Positions 38,352-50,864 are shown, numbered from the stretch's first letter. The stretch: 64,000 nt of DNA from Haemophilus parainfluenzae (GCF_014931275.1 NZ_CP063110.1:1901001-1965000); one strand, 5' to 3'. Notes: generated by a model from the letters alone, not told the origin. Program-made: numbers and translations.

Positions 38352-38669
38352 TTACTTCTTATCTAGCCAAGGATGTTTATTATTAGGGTCACCGTATTGC
38401 CCACATGATTTTCTTGCTTCATCATCTGATAGATAGTAACGAGGAATATTGATCGGTAACAATGCGGTATCAGCCACAACAGATAAAGGCCAATCGATAA
38501 AATATAATGGTCTGGTCATATGCTTAAAACCAACACCATCATAAAAATTACCAACCACCATATTGTAATCGTATCGAGTGCCAATATAAGGGCAAGGATC
38601 TTTCAGTGTCGTTAAGGTGCCACATCCATAGAGAAACATACTTAATAATATAAAAACGATTTTTTTCAT
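38352..38669 (-). CDS. YceK/YidQ family lipoprotein
   Basis: This 105-residue lipoprotein has a signal peptide with lipobox LYGC (Cys16) and ends near KHPWLDKK. The segment RPLYFIDWPLSVVADTALLPINIPRYYL matches the YceK/YidQ (DUF1375) family, whose function is not known. It overlaps the upstream 104-residue membrane protein gene by 4 bases (ATGA), so the two are translationally coupled. Both lie between the duplicated yqfB copies. Confidence 0.8.
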   Translation of the reverse strand: MKKIVFILLSMFLYGCGTLTTLKDPCPYIGTRYDYNMVVGNFYDGVGFKHMTRPLYFIDWPLSVVADTALLPINIPRYYLSDDEARKSCGQYGDPNNKHPWLDKK

Positions 38670-38980
38670 TTTCGACCCTTATGCTCTTCATCCGATTCCG
38701 TATAGTAACGAATAATATCGTGATATTTATCTTCTTTAATTTGGCTTAAATCAAAAGGTTTGTCATCATTCTCTTGTTGCACTTTATTCTTAAAACGTGA
38801 ATCTAACATTACACCCAAAATAACAAAAACAATAAACGCAACAATGGTATAACCTATTCCAACACCAAGACAGCCTAGACCGCCAGGCCCCATGCCAGCA
38901 TCCATACAAGCAAAACTCATTAAAAAAGGAAAAGAAATAAATGCTAATATGGCTGACAATACAATAATCATAAGAAACAC
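38666..38980 (-). CDS. Hypothetical small membrane protein
   Basis: I do not recognise this 104-residue protein. It has two hydrophobic spans (about 3-22 and 41-62) joined by a Gly/Cys-rich loop (MDAGMGPGGLGCLGVGIG) and a charged C-terminal tail with DKPFDLSQIKEDKYHDIIRYY. Its stop overlaps the start of the YceK-like lipoprotein gene by 4 bases, and it begins 15 bases after yqfB copy B. A shared envelope role with the lipoprotein is only inferred from coupling. Confidence 0.65.
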   Translation of the reverse strand: MFLMIIVLSAILAFISFPFLMSFACMDAGMGPGGLGCLGVGIGYTIVAFIVFVILGVMLDSRFKNKVQQENDDKPFDLSQIKEDKYHDIIRYYTESDEEHKGRK

Positions 38981-38995
38981 TCTTGGATATCTTGG

Positions 38996-39304
38996 TTACT
39001 TAATTAGGTCAAACTCAATCACCCAAAACTCATTTTCATTGGGATAAATTGTTTTAATCACTTCTCGCAATTCCGCCAAACTCATATTTTCCTGAACAGC
39101 GTGCTGTTCTGTGAGATTATCAAGCATGATCGGCGACACACTTAACACTTCAATCGTGCAGAAGTATTGATTATCTTCAAATCGACCAACACGTAAGATA
39201 TCACCTGCTTTAAAATGGCTTTCGGATTTATCTCGAATCGTGATGGTTTTACGCCCGGCGAGAATATCAGCTTCGAAGCGTTGATAAAAGGTAATATCGT
39301 TCAT
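38996..39304 (-). CDS. yqfB: ASCH-domain N4-acetylcytidine amidohydrolase, YqfB family (copy B)
   Basis: This is the second copy of the YqfB-type enzyme, 102 residues and about 90% identical to copy A over the first 98. The catalytic positions Lys19, Thr22 and Glu72 are intact. The C-terminal VIEFDLIK resembles E. coli YqfB (VIEFKCL) more than copy A does, so copy B is the better candidate for the ancestral gene. The 25 bases upstream of the ATG, including an uptake signal, are the same in both copies. Confidence 0.9.
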   Translation of the reverse strand: MNDITFYQRFEADILAGRKTITIRDKSESHFKAGDILRVGRFEDNQYFCTIEVLSVSPIMLDNLTEQHAVQENMSLAELREVIKTIYPNENEFWVIEFDLIK

Positions 39305-39379
39305 AAAGTGCGGTCACAAAAAATCTATTTTTCATTTTGAGGGCGAATTGATCACGCCCTCATATTGGCCAGGATGAAA

Positions 39380-39961
39380 TTATTCCTTAATCCCTCTTAA
39401 TTCATCTTTAATACGTTGAATTTCTAAGAATAAACGGCGTTCTTCTTGACGGCAAAAACTATCACCGCTTAAATTTTTCGCGTCAGCAGAACAACGAACT
39501 TCTTCGTATTGTTTTTCTAACACATTTAATACGGCTCTTTGCTGTTTACGTTCTGCACTTTCTTTTGGTGCTTTTTCAATCACTACCACGCGTGGTTTCT
39601 GAGGGTAGGTTGCTCGTTGAGCGACAACAGTCTCTTTTTTATCCGATGCTTTCTCTGCCACATCATCTGCTTTTGCTTCTTTTTTGACTTCAAATTTGAC
39701 TATATCGGATTTTACTTCTGCAGTTTTAACATCAGCTTTAACTTCTGTGCTTTCTGTTTTTTCAGCCGCTTTTTCAGCAGGTTTAGTTTCAGCCACTAAT
39801 TCTTTTGATTTTTCAACCGCACTTTCTGCTTTTTCTGGTGGTGCAGGTACTCTTACTGCTTTCTCAACTTGGGTTGATGTGTTTTCTTTATTGTCACAAG
39901 CAGATAATAAAGTGCTTGCGCCAAGAATAAGGCTTAAAGCCACTTTAGCGTTTAAATTCAT
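39380..39961 (-). CDS. Hypothetical Lys/Glu/Ala-rich lipoprotein
   Basis: This 193-residue protein has a lipoprotein signal (MNLNAKVALSLILGASTLLSAC, lipid site Cys22). A long low-complexity region of Lys, Glu, Ala and Val follows (about 30-130; many EK, AEK and EVK steps), probably extended or helical. The C-terminal 55 residues look like a coiled coil (ERKQQRAVLNVLEKQYEEVRC) with two Cys that could form a disulfide. I cannot assign a family. It may span the periplasm, but that is inference. It lies between the yqfB island and holC. Confidence 0.75.
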   Translation of the reverse strand: MNLNAKVALSLILGASTLLSACDNKENTSTQVEKAVRVPAPPEKAESAVEKSKELVAETKPAEKAAEKTESTEVKADVKTAEVKSDIVKFEVKKEAKADDVAEKASDKKETVVAQRATYPQKPRVVVIEKAPKESAERKQQRAVLNVLEKQYEEVRCSADAKNLSGDSFCRQEERRLFLEIQRIKDELRGIKE

Positions 39962-39992
39962 GTTAATTTCCTAGGTTTTAAAGTTAAAAATA

Positions 39993-40424
39993 TTAAGTGT
40001 TTTCAGTAGAAAGCATCCAGCCTTGCGAACGAAGAATTTTATAACGTTCACGCGCTTGGGCTTTTTGCGTTTCTTCTACCGGTACAAAATCAATTAATTG
40101 CGTAAAGCTGTGGCTAAAATCCGGCACTTCCATTTGTAAATTGATCAGCAAATCTCGACGTTGGGCATTGCGTTTGCCTTTCCAACTAATCTCAATTGGC
40201 GGAGCATATTGTGTTGCTTCACCTGAAAGATTATGAGGAACAAACTCATTTGGATCCCGTTGCCATAATGCTTCATCAATTAAAAATGCTTGCTCTTCTG
40301 TTTCACAAGCGATTAAAACTCGCTTGCCTAAACGCCACGCTTGAGCGGCAAGATCACAGGCAAGTTGCTCAACTGTTATCTTCTTTTCTGGATTTAAGAG
40401 ATAAAATTGTGCGTTTTTTGCCAT
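39993..40424 (-). CDS. holC: DNA polymerase III chi subunit HolC
   Basis: HolC binds single-strand-binding protein and, through HolD, the clamp loader of the replicase. The 143 residues contain AKNAQFYLLNPEKKITVEQLACDLAAQAWRLGKRVLIACETEEQA and LWQRDPNEFVPHNL, both typical of the family. It is divergent from fumC. In E. coli holC is followed directly by valS; here the accessory island lies between them. Confidence 0.93.
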   Translation of the reverse strand: MAKNAQFYLLNPEKKITVEQLACDLAAQAWRLGKRVLIACETEEQAFLIDEALWQRDPNEFVPHNLSGEATQYAPPIEISWKGKRNAQRRDLLINLQMEVPDFSHSFTQLIDFVPVEETQKAQARERYKILRSQGWMLSTENT

Positions 40425-40547
40425 GATTGCGACTTCCCCATTTATCGTTTTGTAAACTGGCGGATTTTATCAAAAAAGCAGCAAAAAATAAATCATCAAC
40501 AAGGCGATTAAAGTAAATAGAAAAAACACAGAAATTTTTTACCGCAC

Positions 40548-40569
40548 TTTTATGATCTACATCACAAAA
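40548..40569 (+). promoter_or_regulatory. CRP-like site upstream of fumC
   Basis: TATGATCTACATCACA at 40551-40566 matches the 16-base CRP core TGTGATCTAGATCACA at 14 positions. It lies about 105 bases before fumC and could also affect divergent holC. An uptake signal core (ACCGCACTT) abuts it at 40541. Confidence 0.6.
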
Positions 40570-40662
40570 GTAACTTTTAACCTTTATGTTACATTCCATT
40601 CATAACTCGTAGGTGTTAGAATCTTTAAGATTTATTTTTATTTTCGATGATAGGAGTATCAC

Positions 40663-42057
40663 ATGGCATTTCGTATTGAAAAAGACACTATGGGCGAAGT
40701 TCAAGTTCCTGCAGATAAATACTGGGCAGCACAAACCGAACGTTCTCGCAACAACTTCAAAATTGGTCCGGCTGCATCTATGCCGCACGAAATTATTGAA
40801 GCGTTCGGTTATTTGAAAAAAGCCGCTGCTTTCGCAAACTGTGATTTAGGTGTATTACCTGCAGAGAAGCGTGATTTAATCGCAACCGCCTGTGATGAAA
40901 TCCTTGCAGGAAAATTAGACGACCAATTCCCGTTAGTCATTTGGCAAACCGGTTCAGGTACACAATCAAACATGAACGTGAACGAAGTGGTGGCAAACCG
41001 TGCTCACGTTTTACATGGTGGTAAATTAGGTGAAAAATCTTTTGTTCACCCAAATGATGATGTGAACAAATCACAATCTTCAAATGACACTTTCCCAACT
41101 GCAATGCACATTGCCGCATACAAAAAAGTGGTTGAACACACCATTCCTTGCGTAGAACGTTTACAAAAAACTTTCGCACAAAAATCAGCTGCATTTAAAG
41201 ATGTAGTAAAAATTGGTCGTACTCACTTAATGGATGCAACTCCATTAACATTAGGCCAAGAGTTCTCTGCTTATGCTGCACAATTAGATTTCGGTTTACG
41301 TGCACTTAAAAACACTCTTCCACACTTAAGCCAATTAGCACTTGGTGGTACTGCAGTAGGTACGGGTTTAAACACACCAAAAGGCTATGATGTGAAAGTG
41401 GCGGATTACATCGCACAATTCACTGGCTTACCATTTGTGACTGCGGAAAACAAATTTGAAGCATTAGCTGCGCACGATGCAATCGTTGAAACTCACGGTG
41501 CAATTAAACAATTAGCGATGAGTTTATTCAAAATTGCAAACGACATTCGTTTATTAGCCTCTGGCCCTCGCTCTGGTATTGGTGAAATCTTAATTCCTGA
41601 AAATGAACCAGGTTCTTCAATCATGCCAGGTAAAGTGAACCCAACTCAATGTGAAGCGTTAACCATGGTGTGTGCACAAGTATTCGGTAACGATACCACT
41701 ATCGCATTTGTTGGCTCACAAGGTCACTTCCAATTAAACGTATTTAACCCTGTAATGGTGGCGAATTTCTTACAATCGGCACAATTATTAGGTGATGCTT
41801 GCGTATCATTTGATGAACACTGCGCAACCGGTATTCAACCGAACTACCCACGCATTAAACAACAATTGGAAAATTCATTGATGTTAGTGACCGCACTTAA
41901 TACCCACATCGGTTACGAAAATGCAGCGAAAATTGCGAAAACTGCACACAAAAATGGTACAACCCTACGTGAAGAAGCGATTAACTTAGGCTTAGTTTCA
42001 GCCGAAGATTTCGACAAATGGGTTCGTCCAGAAGATATGGTGGGTAGCTTAAAATAA
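40663..42057 (+). CDS. fumC: Class II fumarate hydratase FumC
   Basis: FumC interconverts fumarate and malate without an iron-sulfur cluster. The 464 residues match. Motifs include [54 protein letters not shown], and the lyase signature [15 protein letters not shown]. The ATG follows an AGGAG site (40651-40655). A CRP-like site lies upstream, which would link it to carbon status. A strong terminator follows. Confidence 0.97.
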   Translation: MAFRIEKDTMGEVQVPADKYWAAQTERSRNNFKIGPAASMPHEIIEAFGYLKKAAAFANCDLGVLPAEKRDLIATACDEILAGKLDDQFPLVIWQTGSGTQSNMNVNEVVANRAHVLHGGKLGEKSFVHPNDDVNKSQSSNDTFPTAMHIAAYKKVVEHTIPCVERLQKTFAQKSAAFKDVVKIGRTHLMDATPLTLGQEFSAYAAQLDFGLRALKNTLPHLSQLALGGTAVGTGLNTPKGYDVKVADYIAQFTGLPFVTAENKFEALAAHDAIVETHGAIKQLAMSLFKIANDIRLLASGPRSGIGEILIPENEPGSSIMPGKVNPTQCEALTMVCAQVFGNDTTIAFVGSQGHFQLNVFNPVMVANFLQSAQLLGDACVSFDEHCATGIQPNYPRIKQQLENSLMLVTALNTHIGYENAAKIAKTAHKNGTTLREEAINLGLVSAEDFDKWVRPEDMVGSLK

Positions 42058-42079
42058 ACTCAGCCAATAATTTGGTGTC

Positions 42080-42104
42080 AAAGGCAGGTATATCCTGCCT
42101 TTTT
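42080..42104 (+). terminator. Terminator after fumC
   Basis: AAAGGCAGG and CCTGCCTTT pair around a TATAT-like loop and are followed by TTATTTGTTTTTTT. Just downstream, TATAAT at 42132-42137 is a good -10 for the next gene. Confidence 0.88.
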
Positions 42105-42155
42105 ATTTGTTTTTTTAAAGGGCTTTTTTGTTATAATCACGGCAATATTTTTGAC

Positions 42156-42770
42156 ATGAAAAAAACTATGAAACTGAAATTTATTATTGCTGCCATTTCA
42201 GCCTTCTTTTCCACCGCACTTTTTGCCCAATGGCAACCTGTCGGCAATGCTGAATACACATGGGGGCCATTCCATGTTTATACTGTCGGCTTATATTCTG
42301 AAACGGGTTCTTATGAAAAAAATGAACGTCCGTTAATGTTTTCGATTAAATATGAAAAACCAGTAGAAGGAAAAAACTTCGCCATTGCTTTAACCAAAGA
42401 AATGGAATCACAAAATTTAAGTAAAGATGACACCACGGCATGGCTCAAAAAAATGCAGGAAATCTTCCCTGATTTTTCACCAAACGACATCTTAAATTTT
42501 GTTGCGTTACAAGATAAAGGCTATTTCGTATTGAATGACACCGTGTTAGATCACGAATTCGATCAAAAATTTACACAAGCGTTTATTGATGTATGGCTTT
42601 CAGATAAAAGTAGTTTTATCAAATTACAACCGCAATTATTAGGTAAAGAAAAACCGGCTCACGATAGCAAAGAATTTCAACATCAACCCGCAAGCGAGCC
42701 TTTTGATGAAGAAAATACGATGCCGGAATTACCACCAATTTACGATTTTAAACAAGATGCAAAAGGATAA
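42156..42770 (+). CDS. Chalcone-isomerase-like periplasmic protein
   Basis: The best start is the ATG at 42156, giving 204 residues with a signal peptide (MKKTMKLKFIIAAISAFFSTALFA); the frame extends 28 codons further but crosses the fumC terminator. The mature domain (WQPVGNAEYTWGPFHVYTVGLYSETGSY, RPLMFSIKYEKPVEGKNFAIALTKEM) resembles bacterial exported proteins of the chalcone isomerase-like fold. They generally lack the plant enzyme's catalysis, and their role is unknown. The C-terminal tail is acidic and Pro-rich. A TATAAT box lies 19 bases before the start, so the leader is very short. Confidence 0.75.
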   Translation: MKKTMKLKFIIAAISAFFSTALFAQWQPVGNAEYTWGPFHVYTVGLYSETGSYEKNERPLMFSIKYEKPVEGKNFAIALTKEMESQNLSKDDTTAWLKKMQEIFPDFSPNDILNFVALQDKGYFVLNDTVLDHEFDQKFTQAFIDVWLSDKSSFIKLQPQLLGKEKPAHDSKEFQHQPASEPFDEENTMPELPPIYDFKQDAKG

Positions 42771-42775
42771 ACAAC

Positions 42776-42806
42776 AAGGGCGAACATGATATAGTTCGCC
42801 CTTTTC
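42776..42806. terminator. Bidirectional terminator before rimK
   Basis: AAGGGCGAAC and GTTCGCCCTT form a 10-bp stem with an 8-base loop and T-rich flank. It separates two convergent genes. Confidence 0.85.
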
Positions 42807-42808
42807 TT

Positions 42809-43708
42809 TTATTGTTTCACTTGCTGTTCTAAAAACAAGATCATCTGCAAGGCAATATCAATGCCACTGGTTTTCTCAATCATTTCTAACCCTGGGCTAG
42901 CATTCACTTCAAGCACCAATAACCCTTCTTTTGAACGAATCAAATCAACACCGGCTACCGCAAGCCCTAAGGCTTTAGTTGCACGAATGGCGATGGATTT
43001 TTCCTCTTCAGTGAGTTTAACTTTTTCTGCTGTGCCACCACGGTGAAAATTTGCGCGAAACTCGCCATCTTGTCCAATACGCTGCATTGTAGCGACGACT
43101 TTATCACCGATCACAAAGCAGCGAATATCTGTCCCTTTTGCCTCTTCGACAAAATCTTGCAATAAAACAGGCACATTCGCATCTTTTAATGTTTCTAAAA
43201 TACTGGCCGCACTTTGTGGACGTTCAGCCAAGATCACCCCAATACCTTGTGAGCCTTTTAAGGTTTTAATAATCATTGGCGCGGTTGTTTGCTTAATGGC
43301 TTGTTTCGGCTCAACTTCACAACCTGATAAGACTGAATTTGGTACTGCAATACCTTGTTCCAATAACATCTGCAAACTGCGCCATTTATCGCGAGCGGCT
43401 AAAAATGCTTGTTCTTTATTAAGGCAATAGACGCCTTTTCCTTGGAAATGTCGCAATACCGCACAGCCCATTTGGGTGCTTGTCGTCCCAAAGCGAGGCA
43501 ACACCGCATCATAATCAGGTAATAAATAAGGTGCACTTTCTGCATTTTGTTGATAATACAAAGAAAAGTGCGGTTGATTTTTGTCGAGTTTTAAAATGCA
43601 ACGGTTAGGATCCAAAATATCCATTTGATGCCCGCAACTTTCTGCTGCTTCTTTTAAACGCTGGCAGCTATAAAGGCGAGGCTCACGGCAAAGCATCAAT
43701 AATTTCAT
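42809..43708 (-). CDS. rimK: ATP-grasp glutamate ligase RimK (ribosomal protein S6 modification)
   Basis: RimK adds glutamate residues to the C-terminus of ribosomal protein S6. The 299 residues form an ATP-grasp enzyme: the N-terminal domain has [26 protein letters not shown], then [11 protein letters not shown] (nucleotide loop), [21 protein letters not shown] and the metal-binding [20 protein letters not shown]. It is divergent from grxA, an association seen in gammaproteobacteria where grxA and rimK are often neighbours. Confidence 0.93.
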   Translation of the reverse strand: MKLLMLCREPRLYSCQRLKEAAESCGHQMDILDPNRCILKLDKNQPHFSLYYQQNAESAPYLLPDYDAVLPRFGTTSTQMGCAVLRHFQGKGVYCLNKEQAFLAARDKWRSLQMLLEQGIAVPNSVLSGCEVEPKQAIKQTTAPMIIKTLKGSQGIGVILAERPQSAASILETLKDANVPVLLQDFVEEAKGTDIRCFVIGDKVVATMQRIGQDGEFRANFHRGGTAEKVKLTEEEKSIAIRATKALGLAVAGVDLIRSKEGLLVLEVNASPGLEMIEKTSGIDIALQMILFLEQQVKQ

Positions 43709-43838
43709 TCAGTTATACCCTTAAGAAAAGAGGAGTTGATATATTACACCAATCACAATAATCCTGAAAAATGATTTCTGCTTTTGTGGAAATAGAGTAA
43801 AATCATTAGGAATTTTGTTTAAATAAAAGGAAAATTTT

Positions 43839-44102
43839 ATGTTCGTAGTTATTTTTGGTCGTCCAGGCTGCCCTTATTGTGTACGTGCAAAAAACCTTGC
43901 TGAAAAATTAAAAGGTGAAGTAGCGGATTTCGATTATCGCTATGTAGATATTATCGCTGAAGGCATTTCTAAAGCAGATTTATCAAAATCTGTCGGTAAA
44001 GAAGTGGAAACGGTGCCACAAATCTTTATCGATGAAAAACCAATTGGCGGTTGCACTGATTTCGAAGCATTAATGAAAGAACAATTTAACGTTGTTGCTT
44101 AA
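43839..44102 (+). CDS. grxA: Glutaredoxin 1 GrxA
   Basis: This dithiol glutaredoxin reduces disulfides, including that of ribonucleotide reductase, using glutathione. The 87 residues show the active site GRPGCPYCVRA with Cys11 and Cys14. The glutathione-binding TVPQIFIDEKPIGGCTDFEAL is present. Length and the CPYC motif match E. coli GrxA. It ends in a terminator formed from inverted uptake signals. Confidence 0.96.
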   Translation: MFVVIFGRPGCPYCVRAKNLAEKLKGEVADFDYRYVDIIAEGISKADLSKSVGKEVETVPQIFIDEKPIGGCTDFEALMKEQFNVVA

Positions 44103-44118
44103 TTATTGCTAAAAATAT

Positions 44119-44151
44119 AAAAGTGCGGTTAATTTCAACCGCACTTTTTTA
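44119..44151. terminator. Bidirectional uptake-signal terminator between grxA and lacZ
   Basis: AAAGTGCGGTT and AACCGCACTTT form an 11-bp stem with a 6-base loop, with TTTTTT following on the plus strand. The flanking genes are convergent. Confidence 0.85.
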
Positions 44152-44158
44152 TTTCATC

Positions 44159-47203
<3,045 letters not shown>

Positions 47204-47279
47204 TTAGACACATAAAAAGGGCGCCAAGAATGACGCCACTATACCTAAAATCTTCGACTAATCTAGTGATAAGTTCACA

Positions 47280-47301
47280 AATCGTGATACTTATCACATT
47301 A
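47280..47301 (-). promoter_or_regulatory. CRP-like site upstream of lacZ
   Basis: CGTGA-TACTTA-TCACA at 47283-47298 matches the TGTGA-N6-TCACA half-sites at 9 of 10 positions. It lies just after the manA stop region and about 98-113 bases before lacZ, consistent with activation of lacZ. Confidence 0.6.
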
Positions 47302-47305
47302 ATTT

Positions 47306-48505
47306 TTATGGCAATTTTGCCAGGAAGGCATAACCGCCTTTTTCACTCATTATCTCAACGTTAGAATCCGCTGTAATGAATGCTGACTCACCTTGTTTCA
47401 AGGTAAGTGCGGCTGATTTTTCTTGGATTTTCAATTCACCTTGCATCACCAACAAAATGCCTGCACTTTGAAGCTTTAATTCAGTATGTTGTTGTGGTTC
47501 AACACGAATTTGAGCTAAAGCAAAATCGTTTACTGGTGTTTTATAAGTAAATTCTGACTGATTTTGAGGTGCCGCTGAGATAATTTGTGGTATCACTTCG
47601 CGACAATCCACAATTTTTAATAATTCGACAATATCGACATATTTTGGTGTTAAACCACCACGAATCACATTATCAGAACATGCCATTAACTCCACGTTTT
47701 GTCCGCGAAGGTAAGCATGAGGAATACCCGCATCTTGGAAAATACCCTCTCCTTCTTTTAAATGCACAATATTAAAGAGATAAAAACACACCAAGCCGGC
47801 ATCTAATTTTTCAGGTGAAATCGCCATGGCTTCCATGGTATAAAGCACCCAATAATCAGGGTTATCCAGCGTCAACTCGCCATTTTTATAAGGCTGTTGG
47901 TTGGCTTCAATAATGGGTAATAGCCAATTCGCGAGCGTTGATTGATCCGCCAACATTACATCCGCATAAAATTCAGCAAAGCTTTGTATGCCAAGTTTTT
48001 CAGCCAAAGGTTGCAAAGAGGGGCGTGCATTTAATGTGGCAAGTATTTGAGATTTTGTTTTAAAACCATGTAAAAGCCAAAAATCAGATAAAGCAATCAT
48101 CATTTCTGGTTTATGATTTCTATCTTTATAAGTCCGCGTGCTGTCTGTTAATGCAACCCCTTTTACATTCTCAGCCTCAAAGCCCTTTTCAGCTTGGGCT
48201 TTAGTTGGATGTAATTGAATCGACAACGGCTTTTCAACATCTAAAATCTTTAACAAATAAGGAAGTTCATCACCAAATTGCTGACGACTTGTCTGCCCAA
48301 GTGCGGTCGGATTTTGCGATAAAAATTCAATAAGGGATTGTTTACCTGTTACATTCTCAATTTCAGAAGGTGCTGATGGATGTGCGCCTAACCACCACTC
48401 AGCACAAGGTTGATCTTCCACTGAATTTAATCCAATCAATGATGCAATATAGTTTTTTCCGCCCCATGCATAATGCTGTACTTGGCCAGTTAATCGATAA
48501 ATCAT
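47306..48505 (-). CDS. manA: Mannose-6-phosphate isomerase ManA
   Basis: ManA is a zinc enzyme interconverting mannose-6-phosphate and fructose-6-phosphate. The 399 residues match type I PMI. Zinc ligands lie in KPLSIQLHPTKAQAEKGFEAEN and YKDRNHKPEMMIALSDFW, with a later His in QDAGIPHAYLRGQNVELMA. The signature is intact and the C-terminal cupin ends EKGGYAFLAKLP. Its position between crr and lacZ places it in a sugar uptake and use block. No mannose-specific EII is seen here. Confidence 0.95.
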   Translation of the reverse strand: MIYRLTGQVQHYAWGGKNYIASLIGLNSVEDQPCAEWWLGAHPSAPSEIENVTGKQSLIEFLSQNPTALGQTSRQQFGDELPYLLKILDVEKPLSIQLHPTKAQAEKGFEAENVKGVALTDSTRTYKDRNHKPEMMIALSDFWLLHGFKTKSQILATLNARPSLQPLAEKLGIQSFAEFYADVMLADQSTLANWLLPIIEANQQPYKNGELTLDNPDYWVLYTMEAMAISPEKLDAGLVCFYLFNIVHLKEGEGIFQDAGIPHAYLRGQNVELMACSDNVIRGGLTPKYVDIVELLKIVDCREVIPQIISAAPQNQSEFTYKTPVNDFALAQIRVEPQQHTELKLQSAGILLVMQGELKIQEKSAALTLKQGESAFITADSNVEIMSEKGGYAFLAKLP

Positions 48506-48532
48506 TTTGCCTTCCTCGAAAAGAATGAGTAT

Positions 48533-48560
48533 AAAAAAATCCGCTTATTTAAAGCGGATC
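48533..48560 (-). terminator. Terminator after crr
   Basis: ATCCGCTT and AAGCGGAT form an 8-bp stem with a short AT loop. On the minus strand it is followed by a run of seven T. It ends the ptsHI-crr operon before manA. Confidence 0.88.
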
Positions 48561-48576
48561 TTTTAATCAATGAATC

Positions 48577-49077
48577 TTATTTTGTTAAACTTAAAACAAC
48601 AGATTCTCCAGCAATCACTTCACCCGATTTTTTCTCGATAGATGAAATTTCATCCATGTTAGAGATAACCACTGGTGTTAAAACTGATTTTGCTTTTGAT
48701 TCTAATGTTGCTAAATCAAATTCGATTACTGTGTCGCCGCGTTTTACGCTTTGACCTTCGTGTGCGATACGAGTGAATCCTTCACCTTTCAATTCAACGG
48801 TATCAATACCGAAGTGAACGAATAATTCAACACCCTCTTTTGATTCCATTGAAAAAGCGTGGTTGGTTTCAAAAATTTTACCAATTACACCATCAACAGG
48901 CGCAACGATTTTATTACCTGTTGGGCGAATTGCGATACCATCACCCACGATTTTTTCAGAGAAAACAACATCTGGTACATCTTCGATGTTTACAATCTCA
49001 CCAGAAAGTGGCGCATAAATTTCTACTTCCACTGATTTGTTTTCTTTTGAACCAAATAATTTGTCAAATAAGCCCAT
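48577..49077 (-). CDS. crr: PTS glucose-specific enzyme IIA Crr
   Basis: Crr is EIIA-Glc, the phosphocarrier that also regulates adenylate cyclase and sugar permeases in enteric bacteria. The 166 residues include the active His88 in [18 protein letters not shown] and the second His73 ([10 protein letters not shown]). The N-terminal [13 protein letters not shown] membrane-interacting helix is present. It is the last gene of ptsHI-crr, 59 bases after ptsI. Confidence 0.97.
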   Translation of the reverse strand: MGLFDKLFGSKENKSVEVEIYAPLSGEIVNIEDVPDVVFSEKIVGDGIAIRPTGNKIVAPVDGVIGKIFETNHAFSMESKEGVELFVHFGIDTVELKGEGFTRIAHEGQSVKRGDTVIEFDLATLESKAKSVLTPVVISNMDEISSIEKKSGEVIAGESVVLSLTK

Positions 49078-49136
49078 TTTAATCTCCTATCTATTAAAGA
49101 TGGCTGGTATTTTAACGTAAAACTCTGTTTTTGTAT

Positions 49137-50864
49137 CTAGTTTAACGATTTTTCTGCTAAAAAAGCTTGAATTAATTGCTCAATTTCAGTAGCAGTTGGT
49201 TTTTGTAATGCTTCATCAGCTAAGGCTTTCACCTCTTGATAATTCACATGACGAATTAATTTTTTAATACGTGGTACAGAAATTGCACTCATACTAAATT
49301 CATCTAAGCCCATACCGAGTAACAATAAGGTTGCGCGTTCATCACCGGCTAACTCACCACACATCCCCGTCCATTTACCTTCAGCATGAGAGGCATCAAT
49401 CACTTGTTTGATCAATCCTAGTACTGAAGGTGACATTGGGTTATATAAGTGAGAAATCAATTCGTTACCGCGGTCAACAGCTAAGGTATATTGCGTTAAG
49501 TCGTTTGTACCAATACTAAAGAAGTCCACTTCTTTCGCTAAGAATTTCGCATTCACCGCTGCAGATGGCGTTTCAACCATGACACCCACTTGGATGTTTT
49601 CATCAAAAGCTTTACCTTCTGCACGTAATTCTGCTTTTAAGGTTTCCAATACAGATTTTAATTCGCGAATTTCTTCTACCGAAATAATCATTGGGAACAT
49701 CACAGCAAGTTTACCAAAGGCAGACGCACGTAATACCGCTCTTAATTGTGCGTGTAAAATCTCACGACGGTCAAGGGCAATACGCACGGCTCGCCATCCT
49801 AAGAACGGGTTCATTTCTTTTGGTAAATTTAAATATGGAAGCTCTTTATCACCACCGATATCCATGGTACGTAATACCACTAGATGCCCTTCCATTGCTT
49901 CAACCACTTCTTTATAAGCAATGAATTGCTCTTCTTCGCTTGGTAATTGATCACGATCCATAAAGAGGAATTCTGTACGGTATAAACCTACACCTTCAGC
50001 ACCATTACGATGTGCACCTTCGCAATCACGAATCGTACCAATATTGGCTACCACATCGACTTTATGACCATCAAGGGTCACCGCTGGTAAATCTTTTAAT
50101 TTTGCTAACTCTGCTTTTTCTTCAGCGAGTTTTACTTCTAATGTTTTTAATTCATCGATTTCTGCTTGAGTCGGATTCACGTAAACACAGTTGTTTACCG
50201 CATCCAAAATAAGATAATCACCTGTATTCACTCGTGCAGTGACATCATTTGTCCCAACAATGGCCGGCAATTCAAGTGAACGAGCCATAATAGAGGTGTG
50301 TGATGTTCTACCACCTATATCAGTGATAAAACCTAATACTTTTTCTAAGTTTAATTGAGCAGTTTCTGATGGAGTTAAATCGTAAGCCACAAGGATGGAT
50401 TCTTCAGTAATATCACCAAGATCCACAATATGCATGCCTAAAATATTTTTGATTAAACGATTACCGATATCGCGAATATCACCCGCACGTTCTTTTAAGT
50501 ATTCATCATCAATTTCAGACAACATTTCAACTTGTTGATCGATGATTTTACTTGCTGCCACACTCGCATTCACTTTGTTTGAACGAAGATAATCAATAAT
50601 TTCCTCTTCTAACTCTTCATCTTCAAGGATCATTAAATGGCCTTCAAAGATGGCCGCTTTTTCTTCACCTAAGGATTTTAATGCACGTTGATGAATAGAA
50701 TTAAGTTGCTCAACAGCAGCTTCACGACCCGCATAAAAACGAGCGACTTCTGCGTCGATTTGATCTTCTGAAATTTTTTGGAAATCCAGAACAATTTTTT
50801 CTTCTTTTAATACTAAGGCTTTACCAAAAACGATACCTGGCGATGCTGGGATACCTGTAATCAT
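49137..50864 (-). CDS. ptsI: PTS enzyme I PtsI
   Basis: Enzyme I takes phosphate from phosphoenolpyruvate and passes it to HPr, the first step for all PTS sugars. The 575 residues match. The phosphorylated histidine is His189 in [13 protein letters not shown]. The PEP-binding barrel includes [33 protein letters not shown] [15 protein letters not shown], and [20 protein letters not shown] with the catalytic Cys. It follows ptsH by 78 bases. Confidence 0.98.
   Translation of the reverse strand: MITGIPASPGIVFGKALVLKEEKIVLDFQKISEDQIDAEVARFYAGREAAVEQLNSIHQRALKSLGEEKAAIFEGHLMILEDEELEEEIIDYLRSNKVNASVAASKIIDQQVEMLSEIDDEYLKERAGDIRDIGNRLIKNILGMHIVDLGDITEESILVAYDLTPSETAQLNLEKVLGFITDIGGRTSHTSIMARSLELPAIVGTNDVTARVNTGDYLILDAVNNCVYVNPTQAEIDELKTLEVKLAEEKAELAKLKDLPAVTLDGHKVDVVANIGTIRDCEGAHRNGAEGVGLYRTEFLFMDRDQLPSEEEQFIAYKEVVEAMEGHLVVLRTMDIGGDKELPYLNLPKEMNPFLGWRAVRIALDRREILHAQLRAVLRASAFGKLAVMFPMIISVEEIRELKSVLETLKAELRAEGKAFDENIQVGVMVETPSAAVNAKFLAKEVDFFSIGTNDLTQYTLAVDRGNELISHLYNPMSPSVLGLIKQVIDASHAEGKWTGMCGELAGDERATLLLLGMGLDEFSMSAISVPRIKKLIRHVNYQEVKALADEALQKPTATEIEQLIQAFLAEKSLN

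Noticed and set aside
39339-39361. GAGGGCG/CGCCCTC hairpin between yqfB copy B and the lipoprotein gene
   Set aside because: It can fold but lacks a T-run on the minus strand, where it would have to end the lipoprotein transcript, so I do not call it a terminator.
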